Counted from the stretch's first letter, positions 7,769 through 16,994 are shown. The stretch is 64,000 bases of DNA from Thermococcus sp. (GCF_015521605.1 NZ_WANV01000041.1:1-64000), one strand, 5' to 3'. Notes: generated by a model from the sequence alone, not told the origin. Numbers and translations: made by a program.

Positions 7769-8839
7769 GTGGAGATAAGGTACAGACCTGAAGAACTCAC
7801 GAGGCTCCCGAGGAGCGTGACCTATGAAACCGGAAAGGTCATCATGATCGATCAGACGCTCCTTCCGAGGGAGTTCAAAACCATAGAGCTGACGACCGTC
7901 GATGAGGTGGCCGAGGCAATAGTCACGATGAAGGTCCGCGGTGCGCCGGCTATCGGTGCCGCCGCCGCCTTCGGTCTCGCGCTCTACGCGGACACGACGA
8001 AGGCAAAAACCAAGGACGAGTTCATGGATGGATTTTACAGTGCCTATGACAGGCTGAAGAACACGAGGCCAACCGCTGTGAACCTATTCTGGGCTCTCAA
8101 CAGGATCAAGAGGCTCGTTGAGGAGAACCTTGAGAGCCCTATGGGTGAGATAAAAAGGCTCATCGTCGCCGAGGCACAGAAGATAGCGGACGAGGACGTC
8201 GAAGCCAACCTAAGGATGGGGCACTATGGAGCTGAAGCCCTGCCCGAGGGGAACGTTCTCACTCACTGCAACGCGGGGAGCCTAGCGACCGTCCAGCTCG
8301 GAACGGTTGGGGCCGTCCTGAGGGTTATGAACAAGGACGGGACGCTCAAGCTCCTCTGGGTGGACGAGACGAGGCCGGTTCTTCAGGGCGCCAGGCTTTC
8401 CGCCTGGGAGTACCACTACGACGGCATTCCGCTCAGGCTCATATCCGACAACATGGCCGGCTTCGTGATGCAGCAGGGAATGGTGGATGCAATAATAGTC
8501 GGGGCGGACAGAATAGTGGCCAACGGCGACTTCGCCAACAAGATAGGCACCTATACTCTGGCGGTCCTTGCTAAAGAACACGGGATACCGTTCTTCACGG
8601 TGGCACCGCTCTCGACGATAGACATGAGCCTCAAGAGCGGGAAGGAGATACCCATCGAGGAAAGGAAGCCGGAGGAAGTTTTGACCTGCGGTGGTTGCAG
8701 GATTGCCCCCGATGTGGACGTTTACAACCCGGCCTTCGACGTTACACCGCACAGGTACCTGACAGGCATAATAACAGATAGGGGCGTCGTTTACCCGCCC
8801 TTCGAGAGGAATTTGAAGAGACTGTTCAAAATGGAGTGA
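7769..8839 (+). CDS. mtnA: S-methyl-5-thioribose-1-phosphate isomerase family protein
   Basis: This eIF2B-like sugar-phosphate isomerase converts methylthioribose-1-phosphate to the ribulose form in methionine salvage. Diagnostic blocks are the VRGAPAIGAAAAFGL loop, the catalytic-Cys segment LTHCNAGSLAT, DETRPVLQGARL, and GADRIVANGDFANKIGTY with the catalytic Asp. The 356-aa length is normal. The related archaeal ribose-1,5-bisphosphate isomerase is shorter and lacks this N-terminus, so mtnA is preferred. GTG 7769 gives MEIRYRPEEL with GGGGTGG upstream; in-frame GTGs at 7760 and 7763 overlap that site. Its 3' end overlaps the next gene on the other strand by 49 bases. Confidence 0.92.
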   Translation: MEIRYRPEELTRLPRSVTYETGKVIMIDQTLLPREFKTIELTTVDEVAEAIVTMKVRGAPAIGAAAAFGLALYADTTKAKTKDEFMDGFYSAYDRLKNTRPTAVNLFWALNRIKRLVEENLESPMGEIKRLIVAEAQKIADEDVEANLRMGHYGAEALPEGNVLTHCNAGSLATVQLGTVGAVLRVMNKDGTLKLLWVDETRPVLQGARLSAWEYHYDGIPLRLISDNMAGFVMQQGMVDAIIVGADRIVANGDFANKIGTYTLAVLAKEHGIPFFTVAPLSTIDMSLKSGKEIPIEERKPEEVLTCGGCRIAPDVDVYNPAFDVTPHRYLTGIITDRGVVYPPFERNLKRLFKME

Positions 8840-9081
8840 GTCTTTCTTCTCTTTTCCTCGATGACCTCCTCGACGAAGACCCCTTTTATCTCCCCGATTT
8901 CTTCCTCTATGGCCGGCAGGAGGAGGCCGAGAAGCTCAAGGGGTTCCAGGCAGGAGCAGTCCGTCGAGTACTCAAAGGGCTCACCCGGGAGTTCGACCCT
9001 GAGGGAAATACCGTCCCCAGTCTTTAGAATCTCAAAGGGTGCGGTAAAGTTCTCGCCGACGACCTTGCCCCTTACCAGCAT
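8791..9081 (-). CDS. Hypothetical small acidic protein
   Basis: This 96-aa protein reads like a real gene: an N-terminal beta pattern (MLVRGKVVGENF), a conserved-looking STDCSCLEPLELLGLLLPAIEEEIGEIKG core, and a basic C-terminal helix. The frame fills a gap that would otherwise be empty. The paired Cys in DCSC could bind metal. The ATG has no ribosome site, so a leaderless transcript is likely. The last 49 bases overlap mtnA in antisense, longer than the usual tail overlaps here. I do not recognise the family. Confidence 0.65.
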   Translation of the reverse strand: MLVRGKVVGENFTAPFEILKTGDGISLRVELPGEPFEYSTDCSCLEPLELLGLLLPAIEEEIGEIKGVFVEEVIEEKRRKTHSILNSLFKFLSKGG

Positions 9082-9200
9082 CGAATATTGGCTAAAAGGG
9101 CGAGAATTAAAGAGTTTCTCTACCGAAAGGTTTCGAACTTGAGGTTAACCCAGCCGAGAACGTTAAAAGCCCTCCCGCCCAACCTTCACCGGTGGTGGGG

Positions 9201-10337
9201 ATGTTCTGGCTGAAGACGAGACTCATCGAGGGCGAGGGCTCCCTCGGAAGGCTCTCCAGGGAAGTAAGGGGGCACGAACGCGTTCTTATCTTAGCTTCCC
9301 GCTCGATGAAGAGGCACGGCTTCCTGAGCGAGGCCGAGGACTACGTGAAGGAGGCCGGCGCTGAGGTCTTCTCGATAGCGGGCCTTCCAGCGGAGCCGAG
9401 CGTTGAGGTCATAGAGGAGTTTCTGCCCAAGGTGAGGGAGTTCGAGCCCGACCTCCTGGTGGCCATGGGAGGGGGCAGTGTCATCGACACTACCAAGGCG
9501 TTGAAGGTCTTCTACGATGCCCCCTGGCTGAACTTTGAGGAGATAGCCTTCATAGACAGGTTTTCGAAGCCGAAGCCAGTTCCAAAGCTGAGGACAAGGC
9601 TAATAGCGATACCCTCGACGAGCGGTGCGGGGAGCGAGGTTTCGGGGGCGAGCGTGCTGAAGAAGGGCGGTGTCAAATACAACATAGTCACGCCGGAGAT
9701 AGCGCCCGACGTGGCCATCCTCGATCCCCGGCTGCCAAGGACGATGCCCGCGGAAGTCGCGAGGAACTCGGGCCTTGACGTCCTGGTTCATGGAATAGAG
9801 GCCTACACAACCAAGGTCGCCAGCCCATTCAGCGACGCCATGGCGATTAAGGCGATAAAGACCGTTTACAGGTGGCTCCCGCTCTCGGTCAGGGGCGACG
9901 AGGAAGCAAGGGCGAGGGTTCACTACGCGGCGACGATGGCGGGGATAGCGTTCCTCAACGCGCGTCTCGGCCTCTGCCACGCGATGAGCCACAAGGCGGC
10001 GTGGATAGGGCCGCATGGACTTCTCAACGCGATATTCCTTCCCCACGTGATGGAGTTCAACGCCGAGAGGAGCGACTACGCGAGGAAGCGCTACGCGGAG
10101 ATAGCCAGGGAGCTGGGCTTCCAGACGGCGAAGGACCTAATTGAAGTCGTTAAGGAACTCAACGAGATGCTCGGCGTTCCGAGGCTGAGCGAACTGGTCG
10201 ATGAGGAAACCTTCGTCGAGAGGGTCGAGGAAATGGCCGAGAAGGCCTACCGCGACGGGCTGGTGTTCTTCAACCCCGTCGAACCGAAGCCCGAGGAAAT
10301 AAGGGGGCTGTACCTGAGGGCATACCGGGGAGAATGA
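9201..10337 (+). CDS. Iron-containing (group III) alcohol dehydrogenase
   Basis: This is an NAD(P)-dependent alcohol/aldehyde oxidoreductase of about 378 aa. The N-terminal Rossmann part shows the GGGSVIDTTKA nucleotide loop near residue 95. The metal ligands follow the family pattern: Asp in NSGLDVLVHGIEA, His in VHG, His in LCHAMSHKAA and His in GPHGLLNAIFLPHV. A substrate cannot be named from sequence. ATG 9201 has GGTGGTGGGG just before it; GTGs at 9192 and 9195 are in frame but belong to that site. A TATA-like GTTAAAAG sits around 9162-9170. Confidence 0.92.
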   Translation: MFWLKTRLIEGEGSLGRLSREVRGHERVLILASRSMKRHGFLSEAEDYVKEAGAEVFSIAGLPAEPSVEVIEEFLPKVREFEPDLLVAMGGGSVIDTTKALKVFYDAPWLNFEEIAFIDRFSKPKPVPKLRTRLIAIPSTSGAGSEVSGASVLKKGGVKYNIVTPEIAPDVAILDPRLPRTMPAEVARNSGLDVLVHGIEAYTTKVASPFSDAMAIKAIKTVYRWLPLSVRGDEEARARVHYAATMAGIAFLNARLGLCHAMSHKAAWIGPHGLLNAIFLPHVMEFNAERSDYARKRYAEIARELGFQTAKDLIEVVKELNEMLGVPRLSELVDEETFVERVEEMAEKAYRDGLVFFNPVEPKPEEIRGLYLRAYRGE

Positions 10338-10364
10338 AGATATACAAAAGAGAAGGGTGGAGAA

Positions 10365-11843
10365 TCAACCCACGGTTATTTCCCTTTCTCCCCCGTTCTC
10401 GACCTCGTGTATCTTTCCGCCCTTCATGACCTCCACGATGGCCAGGCTTAGCAGGGCGAGGAAGAGGTACACGAGGGCCGAAGTGCCGAAGAGCACCTCG
10501 TAGGCCTTCTCCGTCGGTATCTTGATGGGCACCGGAATCTGGGGGATGTGCACGAGTATGTAGTAGGTGCTCATGACGGTTCCCGCTATGGCCGGCCCCC
10601 AGGTCGAGCCGAAGTTCCTGAACAGGCTGTTGGCACCGGTCGCCACTCCCATGACCCTCGGCGGAACCGAGAACACCAGCACGTTGATGAAGGAGACGTT
10701 CATTAGTGTTATCCCGGCTCCGACGACCGTTATGAGGGCCACGAACTGGGGAAGGGAGAGCTGGGTGGCGTACTGGGAGAGCAGAGCCAGGCCTGCACTT
10801 GCTGTCAGTGCACCGGTTATGGCGAGGGGCTTCGCACCTACCCTGGGCATCAGCTTGCCGGCGAGGGGGGCTATGACCAGCATGACACCGGCCATCGGGG
10901 TCATGAGCAGGCCGCTTTCAAGTATAGTCTTGCCAAAGCCGTAGGGGGGCTTCATCTGGAAGATGTAGGTGTTTGCCTGGCTCATCATGGATATTCCGAA
11001 GGCCGCGAACATTATTCCTAGGTTCACTATGGCCGGGTTTCTGGATGATATTATGCCGAGCGGGATCAGCGGGTTGTCGGCCCTCTTCTCCCAGAGGTAG
11101 AGGGCAATGAGTCCAACGACGGAAACGCCAAAGAGAACGAGCGTCTGCTCCGCCCCCCAGCCGACGTTGGGTGCCCTTGTCACGGCGACGAGGGCTGGCA
11201 CGACCGCCCAGACCAGGAAGAGCGCCCCCGGCCAGTCGAGCTTTCCGGGGTTCACGTAGCGGCTCTCGCGGAGAACCCTCCAGGCAAGGATGAACATGAG
11301 AACCGCGAAGGGTGCCGCCGAGTGGTACGTCCATCTCCACCCGTAGTTCTGGGTCACATAAGCCCCAAGGGGAAGCGCGATGACCATACCAACGCCAAAC
11401 ATGGCGCTTATCATTCCCTGAACCTGCGGCACCATCTCGGGCGGGAACTCCTCACGGACGAGGCTGAATGCCAGCGGGAATATCGCCATTCCGAGCCCCT
11501 GGATTCCGCGGGAAACGAGAAGCCAGTGAAAGCTCGGGGCAAAGCCGTTGAGGATGACGCCGAGCGTGTAGAAGCCGAGAGCGACCAGAAACATCCTCTT
11601 CTTGCCGTACATGTCCCCAAGCTTGCCGAATATGGCGGCGCTTACCGTCCCGACGAGGAGGTAAATCGTGAGAACCCAGCTGACGTCGTTGGGGTCTATT
11701 CCAAACTCCTTCTGTATCGTCGGCAGTGCCGGGGTGAGCATCGCCTCCGTGTACATCACGAGGAGCGGTAGGATGACCACTACCAGCATTGCCCTCTTGG
11801 CGTAGGCCATGTCGTAGGTTCCATTATCCCTGGCACCGTTCAT
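10365..11843 (-). CDS. MFS multidrug exporter, DHA2-like (14 TM)
   Basis: The 492-aa protein is a drug:proton antiporter-type permease. Family marks are an Asp-containing first loop with GKLGDMYGKKRMF between helices 2 and 3, the LVSRGIQGLGMAIFPLA segment, and the motif C-like GMVIALPLGAYVTQNYGWRW in helix 5. Around 14 hydrophobic segments can be counted. It exports small organic compounds in known relatives; the substrate here is unknown. Its promoter carries a tandem operator between TATA box and start codon, so expression is probably repressed until an inducer is present. The repressor is not in the window. Confidence 0.88.
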   Translation of the reverse strand: MNGARDNGTYDMAYAKRAMLVVVILPLLVMYTEAMLTPALPTIQKEFGIDPNDVSWVLTIYLLVGTVSAAIFGKLGDMYGKKRMFLVALGFYTLGVILNGFAPSFHWLLVSRGIQGLGMAIFPLAFSLVREEFPPEMVPQVQGMISAMFGVGMVIALPLGAYVTQNYGWRWTYHSAAPFAVLMFILAWRVLRESRYVNPGKLDWPGALFLVWAVVPALVAVTRAPNVGWGAEQTLVLFGVSVVGLIALYLWEKRADNPLIPLGIISSRNPAIVNLGIMFAAFGISMMSQANTYIFQMKPPYGFGKTILESGLLMTPMAGVMLVIAPLAGKLMPRVGAKPLAITGALTASAGLALLSQYATQLSLPQFVALITVVGAGITLMNVSFINVLVFSVPPRVMGVATGANSLFRNFGSTWGPAIAGTVMSTYYILVHIPQIPVPIKIPTEKAYEVLFGTSALVYLFLALLSLAIVEVMKGGKIHEVENGGEREITVG

Positions 11844-11853
11844 ATTCTATCAC

Positions 11854-11884
11854 CGATGTATCGGACGATATATCGTTTATAAAA
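11854..11884 (-). promoter_or_regulatory. Promoter with tandem CGATRTATCG operator
   Basis: Reading towards the MFS gene, a TATA box TTTTATAAA (11876-11884) is followed directly by CGATATATCG (11866-11875, a perfect palindrome), a 2-base spacer and a second half site matching it at 9 of 10 positions (11854-11863). Transcription should start near 11853, so a bound dimer pair would block polymerase. This is the classic archaeal repressor position and fits a TetR-, PadR- or MarR-like factor. Confidence 0.8.
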
Positions 11885-11928
11885 TTAACGGAGGTTGTGC
11901 TTATAAACCACCCCGCTCATTTTTCATC

Positions 11929-14715
11929 ATGCACCCTCTACTGAGAAAGGCCATCAGGGAGCGCTTCGGGAGGCTCAACGAGGTCCAGACGGGCGCGTTC
12001 CGCGAGGTTAGTTCGGGAAAGAGCGTCCTCATAATCGCCCCAACCGGCTCTGGAAAGACGGAAGCGGCCGTTCTGCCAGTCTTCAACGAAATCCTTGAGA
12101 ACGATCTTAAACCCATTTCCGCCCTCTATATCGCCCCGCTCAAGGCCCTTAACAGGGATCTGCTTGAGAGACTGGAGTGGTGGGGTAAAAAACTTGGAAT
12201 AAGCGTCGAGGTCAGGCACGGAGACACCTCGGCATACAGGAAGGCTAAACAGACGAAGAACCCACCCCAGATGCTCATAATAACCCCGGAAACCCTCGGC
12301 GTGATTTTGACGGTTAAATCACTCAGAAGGCACCTCGAAAACGTGAGGTTTGTCATCGTCGATGAGATAGCCGAGCTGGTGGACAACAAGCGCGGGGCGC
12401 AGCTTCTCCTTGGCCTTGAACGTTTGGCCGAGATCGCGGACTTCAGGAGGATAGGCATGACCGCTACCGTCGGCAACGAGGATGAAGTGCGGGAGTGGCT
12501 GAAGGCCGACGTCACAGTGAAGCCCAGCTGGAGGAAGAGCTACCGCTTCCACGTCCTCTACCCAGCGCCCGGCGAGAAGGACATGGAGCTGGCCAGAGAG
12601 CTGAGCCTCTCCCCCGAGATAGCGGCTCGCTTAAGGCTCCTCTGGGAGATAGTTGAAAAGCATGGAAGAGCCCTCATATTCACGAACACGAGACAGTTTG
12701 CCGAGATTCTGGCGCACAGGCTGAAGGCCTGGGGCAAGCCGGTCGGGGTCCACCACGGCTCGCTTTCAAGGGAGGCGCGCGTTAGAGCGGAGAGGGCCCT
12801 CAAGGAGGGCAAAATCAGGGCTCTAATCTGCACGTCCTCGATGGAGCTGGGCATAGACATAGGCGACGTCGACGTTGTGATTCAGTATATGAGCCCGAGG
12901 CAGGTGAACAGGCTCGTCCAGCGCGTTGGTCGGGCCAAGCACCGGATAGGAGAGGTGAGCGAGGGCTACGTCATAACTTCCAACGTCGAGGACTACCTCC
13001 AGAGCCTCGTGATAGCGAGACACGCCCTTGAGGGACGTTTCGAGGCGGTTGAACCCATCGGCGGCCTCGATGTTCTTGCGCACTTCATAGTCGGCCTGCT
13101 CATTGAGTACAAGAGACTGCCGCGCGAGAGGCCCTACGAGATAGCGAGGAGGGCCTACGTTTACAGAGAGCTGAGCTGGGAGGACTACCTCGACGTTCTT
13201 CGTGTCCTTGAAGAGGCCAGGTTAATCGGCTACGACGATGAGAAAAACCTCCTCTACCTGCGGAGGGGGGCGTTCCAGTACTACTACGAGAACCTCTCGA
13301 CGATTCCGGACGAGGTTTCTTGGAGGGTCTTCGATGCCGGAGGCGGGCACATCATCGGGAGGCTTGACGAGAGGTTCGTGATGGATCTTGAGGAGGGCAT
13401 GGACTTCGTGATGAACGGGCGGAGCTGGATAGTGCTTGAAATTGATGACGAGGCGAGACTCTTGAAGGTGCGTGAGAGCAGGAGCCTTGAGAGTGCCATT
13501 CCAAGCTGGGAGGGCGAGATGATTCCTGTCCCCTTCGGTGTTGCCATCGACGTCGGCAGGCTGAAGAGGGAGCTGGCCTTTGACTTCGAGAAGGCCAAGG
13601 GGCTTTTGGAGGGGGTCGTGTTCAGGGAGGATGAGCTGAGAAGAGCCTTCGAGGAGATAAAGAACGAGCCGTTCTCGACCGACAGGGACATTGTCGTCGA
13701 GAGCACGCCCAAGGCGCTCGTTATACACGCCGACTTTGGCAACAGGGCCAACGAAGCCATTGGAAGGCTTGTGCATTCGTTTTTAATCCTCCGTTACGGC
13801 AGGGTGTTCTCGGTCAGGGCGCAGGCGCATGCCGTTGTGTTTAAAACACCGTTCCAGCTGAACCCGGAGGAGGTAAAGGGCTACATCTACCAGGAGCCTG
13901 ATAGCCTTGGGTTCATAGTCTCCCGCGCTCTGAGGGATTCACACGCCTACCGCTGGCGCATGCTGAACGTGGCGAAGCGCTTCGGGGCTTTGAGGAGGGA
14001 CGCGAAGATAAGGCGCGTTGAGAGGCTCTTTGAAGGGACTGTCATTGAAAGGGAAACCCTCAACGAGCTCTACCACGACAAGGTGGACGTTCGCAAGGGG
14101 GAGCTGGTGCTGGAGATGCTCAGGAGGGGCACGATGAGGGTGAAGACTGCCCTTAGGAGTGAACCATCGTCGCTGGCAAGGCTCAACATGACGGTAACAG
14201 GCGAATTTCTGCTCTCCGGCGTCCTGGAGAGGGACGAGATACTGGAGCTGTTCAGGAACAGGCTTCTGGAGCACGAGGTCGTTTTAGTTTGTACAAACTG
14301 CGGCTGGCACTCGAAGACAAGGGTTTCCCGCCTGAGGCGCATCGAGGATAGAGAGTGCCCGCGCTGCGGCTCAAAGATGCTGGCAGTAGCTCATCCAATT
14401 GATGCGGAAGAGTTCCTGCCGGTGCTTGAGAAGGTTCGCCACGGAAAGCCGCTGGAGAGAAAGGAGGAGAGAACCTACAGGAAGCTGCTCAAGGCCGCCG
14501 ATCTGGTTGATTCCTACGGCTTCGAGGCTGTTTTGGCGCTGGCGAGCTACGGAACGGGGCCGGACACGGCCGCGAGGATTCTAAGCCAGTATAAGGGGGA
14601 AGCACTCCTGGTGGCGCTCATGGAGCGCGAGAGGCAGTTCATAAGGACGAGAAGGTTTTGGGTGGAGAGGAAGAAGGGCGAGGAAGAAAACTCCGCGGGT
14701 AAAAGCACATCATGA
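11929..14715 (+). CDS. Lhr-family superfamily 2 helicase
   Basis: This 928-aa ATP-dependent nucleic acid helicase belongs to the archaeal Lhr group, linked to DNA repair and RNA handling. Motifs in order: Q-like start, Walker A APTGSGKTEA (about residue 43), Walker B VIVDEIAEL (DEIA in place of the more common DEVH), SAT-like MTATVG, motif IV region LIFTNTRQFAE, and motif VI QRVGRAKHR near residue 340. The Lhr winged helix and central domains follow. A four-Cys zinc finger (CTNC...CPRC) sits at residues about 787-820. ATG 11929 has no ribosome site, and a TATA-like GCTTATAAAC lies about 30 bases upstream, so the transcript is probably leaderless. Confidence 0.92.
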   Translation: MHPLLRKAIRERFGRLNEVQTGAFREVSSGKSVLIIAPTGSGKTEAAVLPVFNEILENDLKPISALYIAPLKALNRDLLERLEWWGKKLGISVEVRHGDTSAYRKAKQTKNPPQMLIITPETLGVILTVKSLRRHLENVRFVIVDEIAELVDNKRGAQLLLGLERLAEIADFRRIGMTATVGNEDEVREWLKADVTVKPSWRKSYRFHVLYPAPGEKDMELARELSLSPEIAARLRLLWEIVEKHGRALIFTNTRQFAEILAHRLKAWGKPVGVHHGSLSREARVRAERALKEGKIRALICTSSMELGIDIGDVDVVIQYMSPRQVNRLVQRVGRAKHRIGEVSEGYVITSNVEDYLQSLVIARHALEGRFEAVEPIGGLDVLAHFIVGLLIEYKRLPRERPYEIARRAYVYRELSWEDYLDVLRVLEEARLIGYDDEKNLLYLRRGAFQYYYENLSTIPDEVSWRVFDAGGGHIIGRLDERFVMDLEEGMDFVMNGRSWIVLEIDDEARLLKVRESRSLESAIPSWEGEMIPVPFGVAIDVGRLKRELAFDFEKAKGLLEGVVFREDELRRAFEEIKNEPFSTDRDIVVESTPKALVIHADFGNRANEAIGRLVHSFLILRYGRVFSVRAQAHAVVFKTPFQLNPEEVKGYIYQEPDSLGFIVSRALRDSHAYRWRMLNVAKRFGALRRDAKIRRVERLFEGTVIERETLNELYHDKVDVRKGELVLEMLRRGTMRVKTALRSEPSSLARLNMTVTGEFLLSGVLERDEILELFRNRLLEHEVVLVCTNCGWHSKTRVSRLRRIEDRECPRCGSKMLAVAHPIDAEEFLPVLEKVRHGKPLERKEERTYRKLLKAADLVDSYGFEAVLALASYGTGPDTAARILSQYKGEALLVALMERERQFIRTRRFWVERKKGEEENSAGKSTS

Positions 14716-14740
14716 CTCATGACCATCCCAGAGCAACAAT

Positions 14741-14776
14741 GCTTAAATATGTCGGTACCCCCCATACAGTATGGGG
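14741..14776 (+). promoter_or_regulatory. Promoter and palindrome for the ATPase gene
   Basis: A TATA-like GCTTAAATAT (14741-14750) is followed by CCCCATAC, one base, and GTATGGGG (14760-14776), a perfect 8-base inverted repeat over the expected transcription start. The right arm also supplies the GGGGTG ribosome site for ATG 14783. Repressor binding or a 5' hairpin could both act here. Confidence 0.65.
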
Positions 14777-14782
14777 TGTCCT

Positions 14783-15835
14783 ATGCTGTTTGGTAGGATC
14801 AAGAAATCAAAGCAGGAAATCTTCGATAGGGACTATGAGTTCAACCAGCTAATTAGAGCCCTAAATGACGGAGTCCCCCTGATCGTCCTCACCGGGATCA
14901 GAAGGGTTGGCAAAACCACGTTGGTAAAGGTTCTTCTCAACGAGGTCGATCTCCCCGGAGCCTACATCGATGTGAGAAAGCTGTGGGGTGTCCACAGGAC
15001 CATATCCCCTGAAGTGCTCAAGAAGGAGATAGTTAGGGGGTTAGCCTCACGGAAAAGCTATGCGCCCGTGATGAAGCTCCTGAAGTCCTTAAAGGGCCTC
15101 AGGATAGCTGGGGTAGGGGTGGAGTTCAGGGAGATGGAATACGACCTGATAGACCTCTTGGATGACATAGAAAGCTCTGAGGAAAGGACGATCCTCGTCT
15201 TCGATGAGGCCCAGTACCTGAGGTATTCAAACTACGATTACACGGCTCTCCTTGCATCTCTAAATGACGGCTACGAGAACATAACCGTAATTTTAACGGG
15301 ATCGGAAGTTCAGATACTCGAAGAATTCTTGGGGTTCAACGACAGGCACTCTCCCCTCTACAAAAGGGAGCACGAGATCATACACCTCGAGCGCTTCAGC
15401 AGGGGCGAAAGCCTTCTCTACCTGAGGAGAGGTTTTGAAGAGCTCGGGATGGAGGTTCCAGAGCGGGAGCTGGAAAGTGCAGTTGAGACACTTGACGGCA
15501 TCGTTGGATGGCTTAGAGAATACGGGTGGATGAGGTACAGAGGGAAGGACCACACGACTGCAATTGGAGAGGTCTTCCAGAGGGCAAAAAGGGACATAAT
15601 AGACGAGCTTTCGCGCTACTCACCAAGGTATCTCCGCATCGTGGCGGCCGTTGCTGAGGGCTACCGCTCATGGAGGGCAATAAAGGAATACATTGAGAGG
15701 ATAGAGGGCAGGGAGATCAACAAGGGGACTCTCTACACTGAGGTAAAGAATCTCGTCCGCTATGGCTACTTGGAAAAGAGGGGAAACGAGTACCGGATAA
15801 CAGACCCCGTCATAGAGAAGGCCCTCCGGTCCTGA
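14783..15835 (+). CDS. Archaeal AAA/STAND-like ATPase with C-terminal winged helix
   Basis: This is a PF01637-type P-loop ATPase of 350 aa. Walker A TGIRRVGKTTL lies near residue 38 and Walker B ILVFDEAQYL near residue 138. Sensor-1 TGSEVQILEEFL and the family-typical SPLYKREHEIIHLERFSR follow. The C-terminal 80 residues form a winged helix (YLRIVAAVAEGYRSWRAIKEYI, then a GYLEKRGNEY wing). Members are numerous in Thermococcales and their role is unknown. Start ATG 14783 gives the usual MLFGRIKK and follows GGGGTG; an upstream ATG at 14771 lies in the palindrome. It is not part of the DUF234 group found later in the window. Confidence 0.85.
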   Translation: MLFGRIKKSKQEIFDRDYEFNQLIRALNDGVPLIVLTGIRRVGKTTLVKVLLNEVDLPGAYIDVRKLWGVHRTISPEVLKKEIVRGLASRKSYAPVMKLLKSLKGLRIAGVGVEFREMEYDLIDLLDDIESSEERTILVFDEAQYLRYSNYDYTALLASLNDGYENITVILTGSEVQILEEFLGFNDRHSPLYKREHEIIHLERFSRGESLLYLRRGFEELGMEVPERELESAVETLDGIVGWLREYGWMRYRGKDHTTAIGEVFQRAKRDIIDELSRYSPRYLRIVAAVAEGYRSWRAIKEYIERIEGREINKGTLYTEVKNLVRYGYLEKRGNEYRITDPVIEKALRS

Positions 15836-15848
15836 GGGGCAAACCCCT

Positions 15849-15863
15849 CACCAGTTACTGGTG
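15849..15863. terminator. Hairpin between convergent genes
   Basis: CACCAG and CTGGTG pair around TTA in the 53-base gap between the convergent ATPase and M20 genes. It could help end both transcripts. No T-run follows, so termination by this hairpin is unproven. Confidence 0.35.
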
Positions 15864-15888
15864 GGAGTCCCTCCCGATAAGGCTTCCA

Positions 15889-16944
15889 TCACTCACCCTT
15901 CCCATAAATCTCGTTGAGGGCCTTTAGAAACTCGCTCGCGGTAACAACGTCCCTGACATCGATGTGTTCGTTTTTCGTGTGCGAGATGTCGAGGTTGCCG
16001 GGTCCGAAGACTATGGTTCTGGTGCCGTTGTACATGAAGTTTATGGCATCAGTCCAGCTCCTCATCCCGCCGAACTCGTCTATATCCGTGACCTCCATCG
16101 CCTTTTTGGCAAGCTGGACAATCTCCTCGTCGGGTTCAAGCTCGTAGCCGTCCCATATTTCCGTGTATTCATACCTGATGGTGTACTCCTCAAATATCGG
16201 CTCCATGAGGTCAAGTATGTCCTCAACCTCCTGGTCAGGCAGGAGCCTGGCCTCCACACGCCCCTTGCAGAGTGCCGGGATTAGGTAGTATGGGTTTTCA
16301 CAGACCAGCTCCTGAAGGCCGATGTGGGCGTCGAAGTACTTGCCTTTAGCGTTGAAGGGTTCGAGCTTTTTGAACTCATCCAGCATCTTGAACGTCTGGT
16401 CTATCGCGTTTATTCCGCTCTCGGGACAGGCACCGTGGGCCTCTTTGCCGTCAACCTCGAAATAGGCCTCGATGTTGCCGGCGTGGGCGATGTGGACTTC
16501 CAAATCTGTTGGCTCCAGAACAACGGCCATCTTGGGCTTGTAGCGCTCCATGAAGAGGGCGCTGCCGTGTCCGCCGTGCTCCTCGTCGCTGACAAAGACT
16601 ATACCGACGTTGAGGTCTTTTCCCTCCCTGCGCAGGTTCTCAAGCATAAGGAGTATGGCGGCAGCCCCTCCCTTAATGTCGCTCGCACCCGTTCCGTAGA
16701 CTATGTTCCCCCTCACGAAGGGCTCGGCCCTCACTCCTATAGTGTCGACGTGAACCTCATAGAAAAGATCCGCATCCGGATTGACGACCAGGTCTATTAT
16801 CTGGCCGTCGCTCTCGATGTGGACATCGTAGTCCAGCTTGTGGAGAAACTCCATGATGTGAAGCATTATCCGGTCTTCCTGGCCGGAAGGGGAGGGTATC
16901 TTCAAGAGCTGAAGGAGTATCTCCTTCGCGCGTTCGGTCTTCAT
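15889..16944 (-). CDS. M20-family metallo-hydrolase (ArgE/DapE/LysK type)
   Basis: This 352-aa zinc amidohydrolase removes an acyl or carrier group from an amino acid amine, or cuts a dipeptide. Metal and catalytic motifs are EVHVDTI (His-x-Asp), GTGASDIKGG and VFVSDEEHGG with the catalytic Glu pair, with the dimerisation-domain block HAGNIEAYFEVDGKEAHG after it. It resembles [LysW]-lysine/ornithine hydrolases in size, but no other lysW-pathway genes are near, so the substrate stays open. ATG 16944 follows AGGTGACCCAA. A TATA-like ATTTATAAG on the minus strand lies at about 16976-16984. Confidence 0.85.
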   Translation of the reverse strand: MKTERAKEILLQLLKIPSPSGQEDRIMLHIMEFLHKLDYDVHIESDGQIIDLVVNPDADLFYEVHVDTIGVRAEPFVRGNIVYGTGASDIKGGAAAILLMLENLRREGKDLNVGIVFVSDEEHGGHGSALFMERYKPKMAVVLEPTDLEVHIAHAGNIEAYFEVDGKEAHGACPESGINAIDQTFKMLDEFKKLEPFNAKGKYFDAHIGLQELVCENPYYLIPALCKGRVEARLLPDQEVEDILDLMEPIFEEYTIRYEYTEIWDGYELEPDEEIVQLAKKAMEVTDIDEFGGMRSWTDAINFMYNGTRTIVFGPGNLDISHTKNEHIDVRDVVTASEFLKALNEIYGKGE

Positions 16945-16994
16945 TTGGGTCACCTAACTCTACTAAGTAGTGGAGCTTATAAATCCACCCTCTG

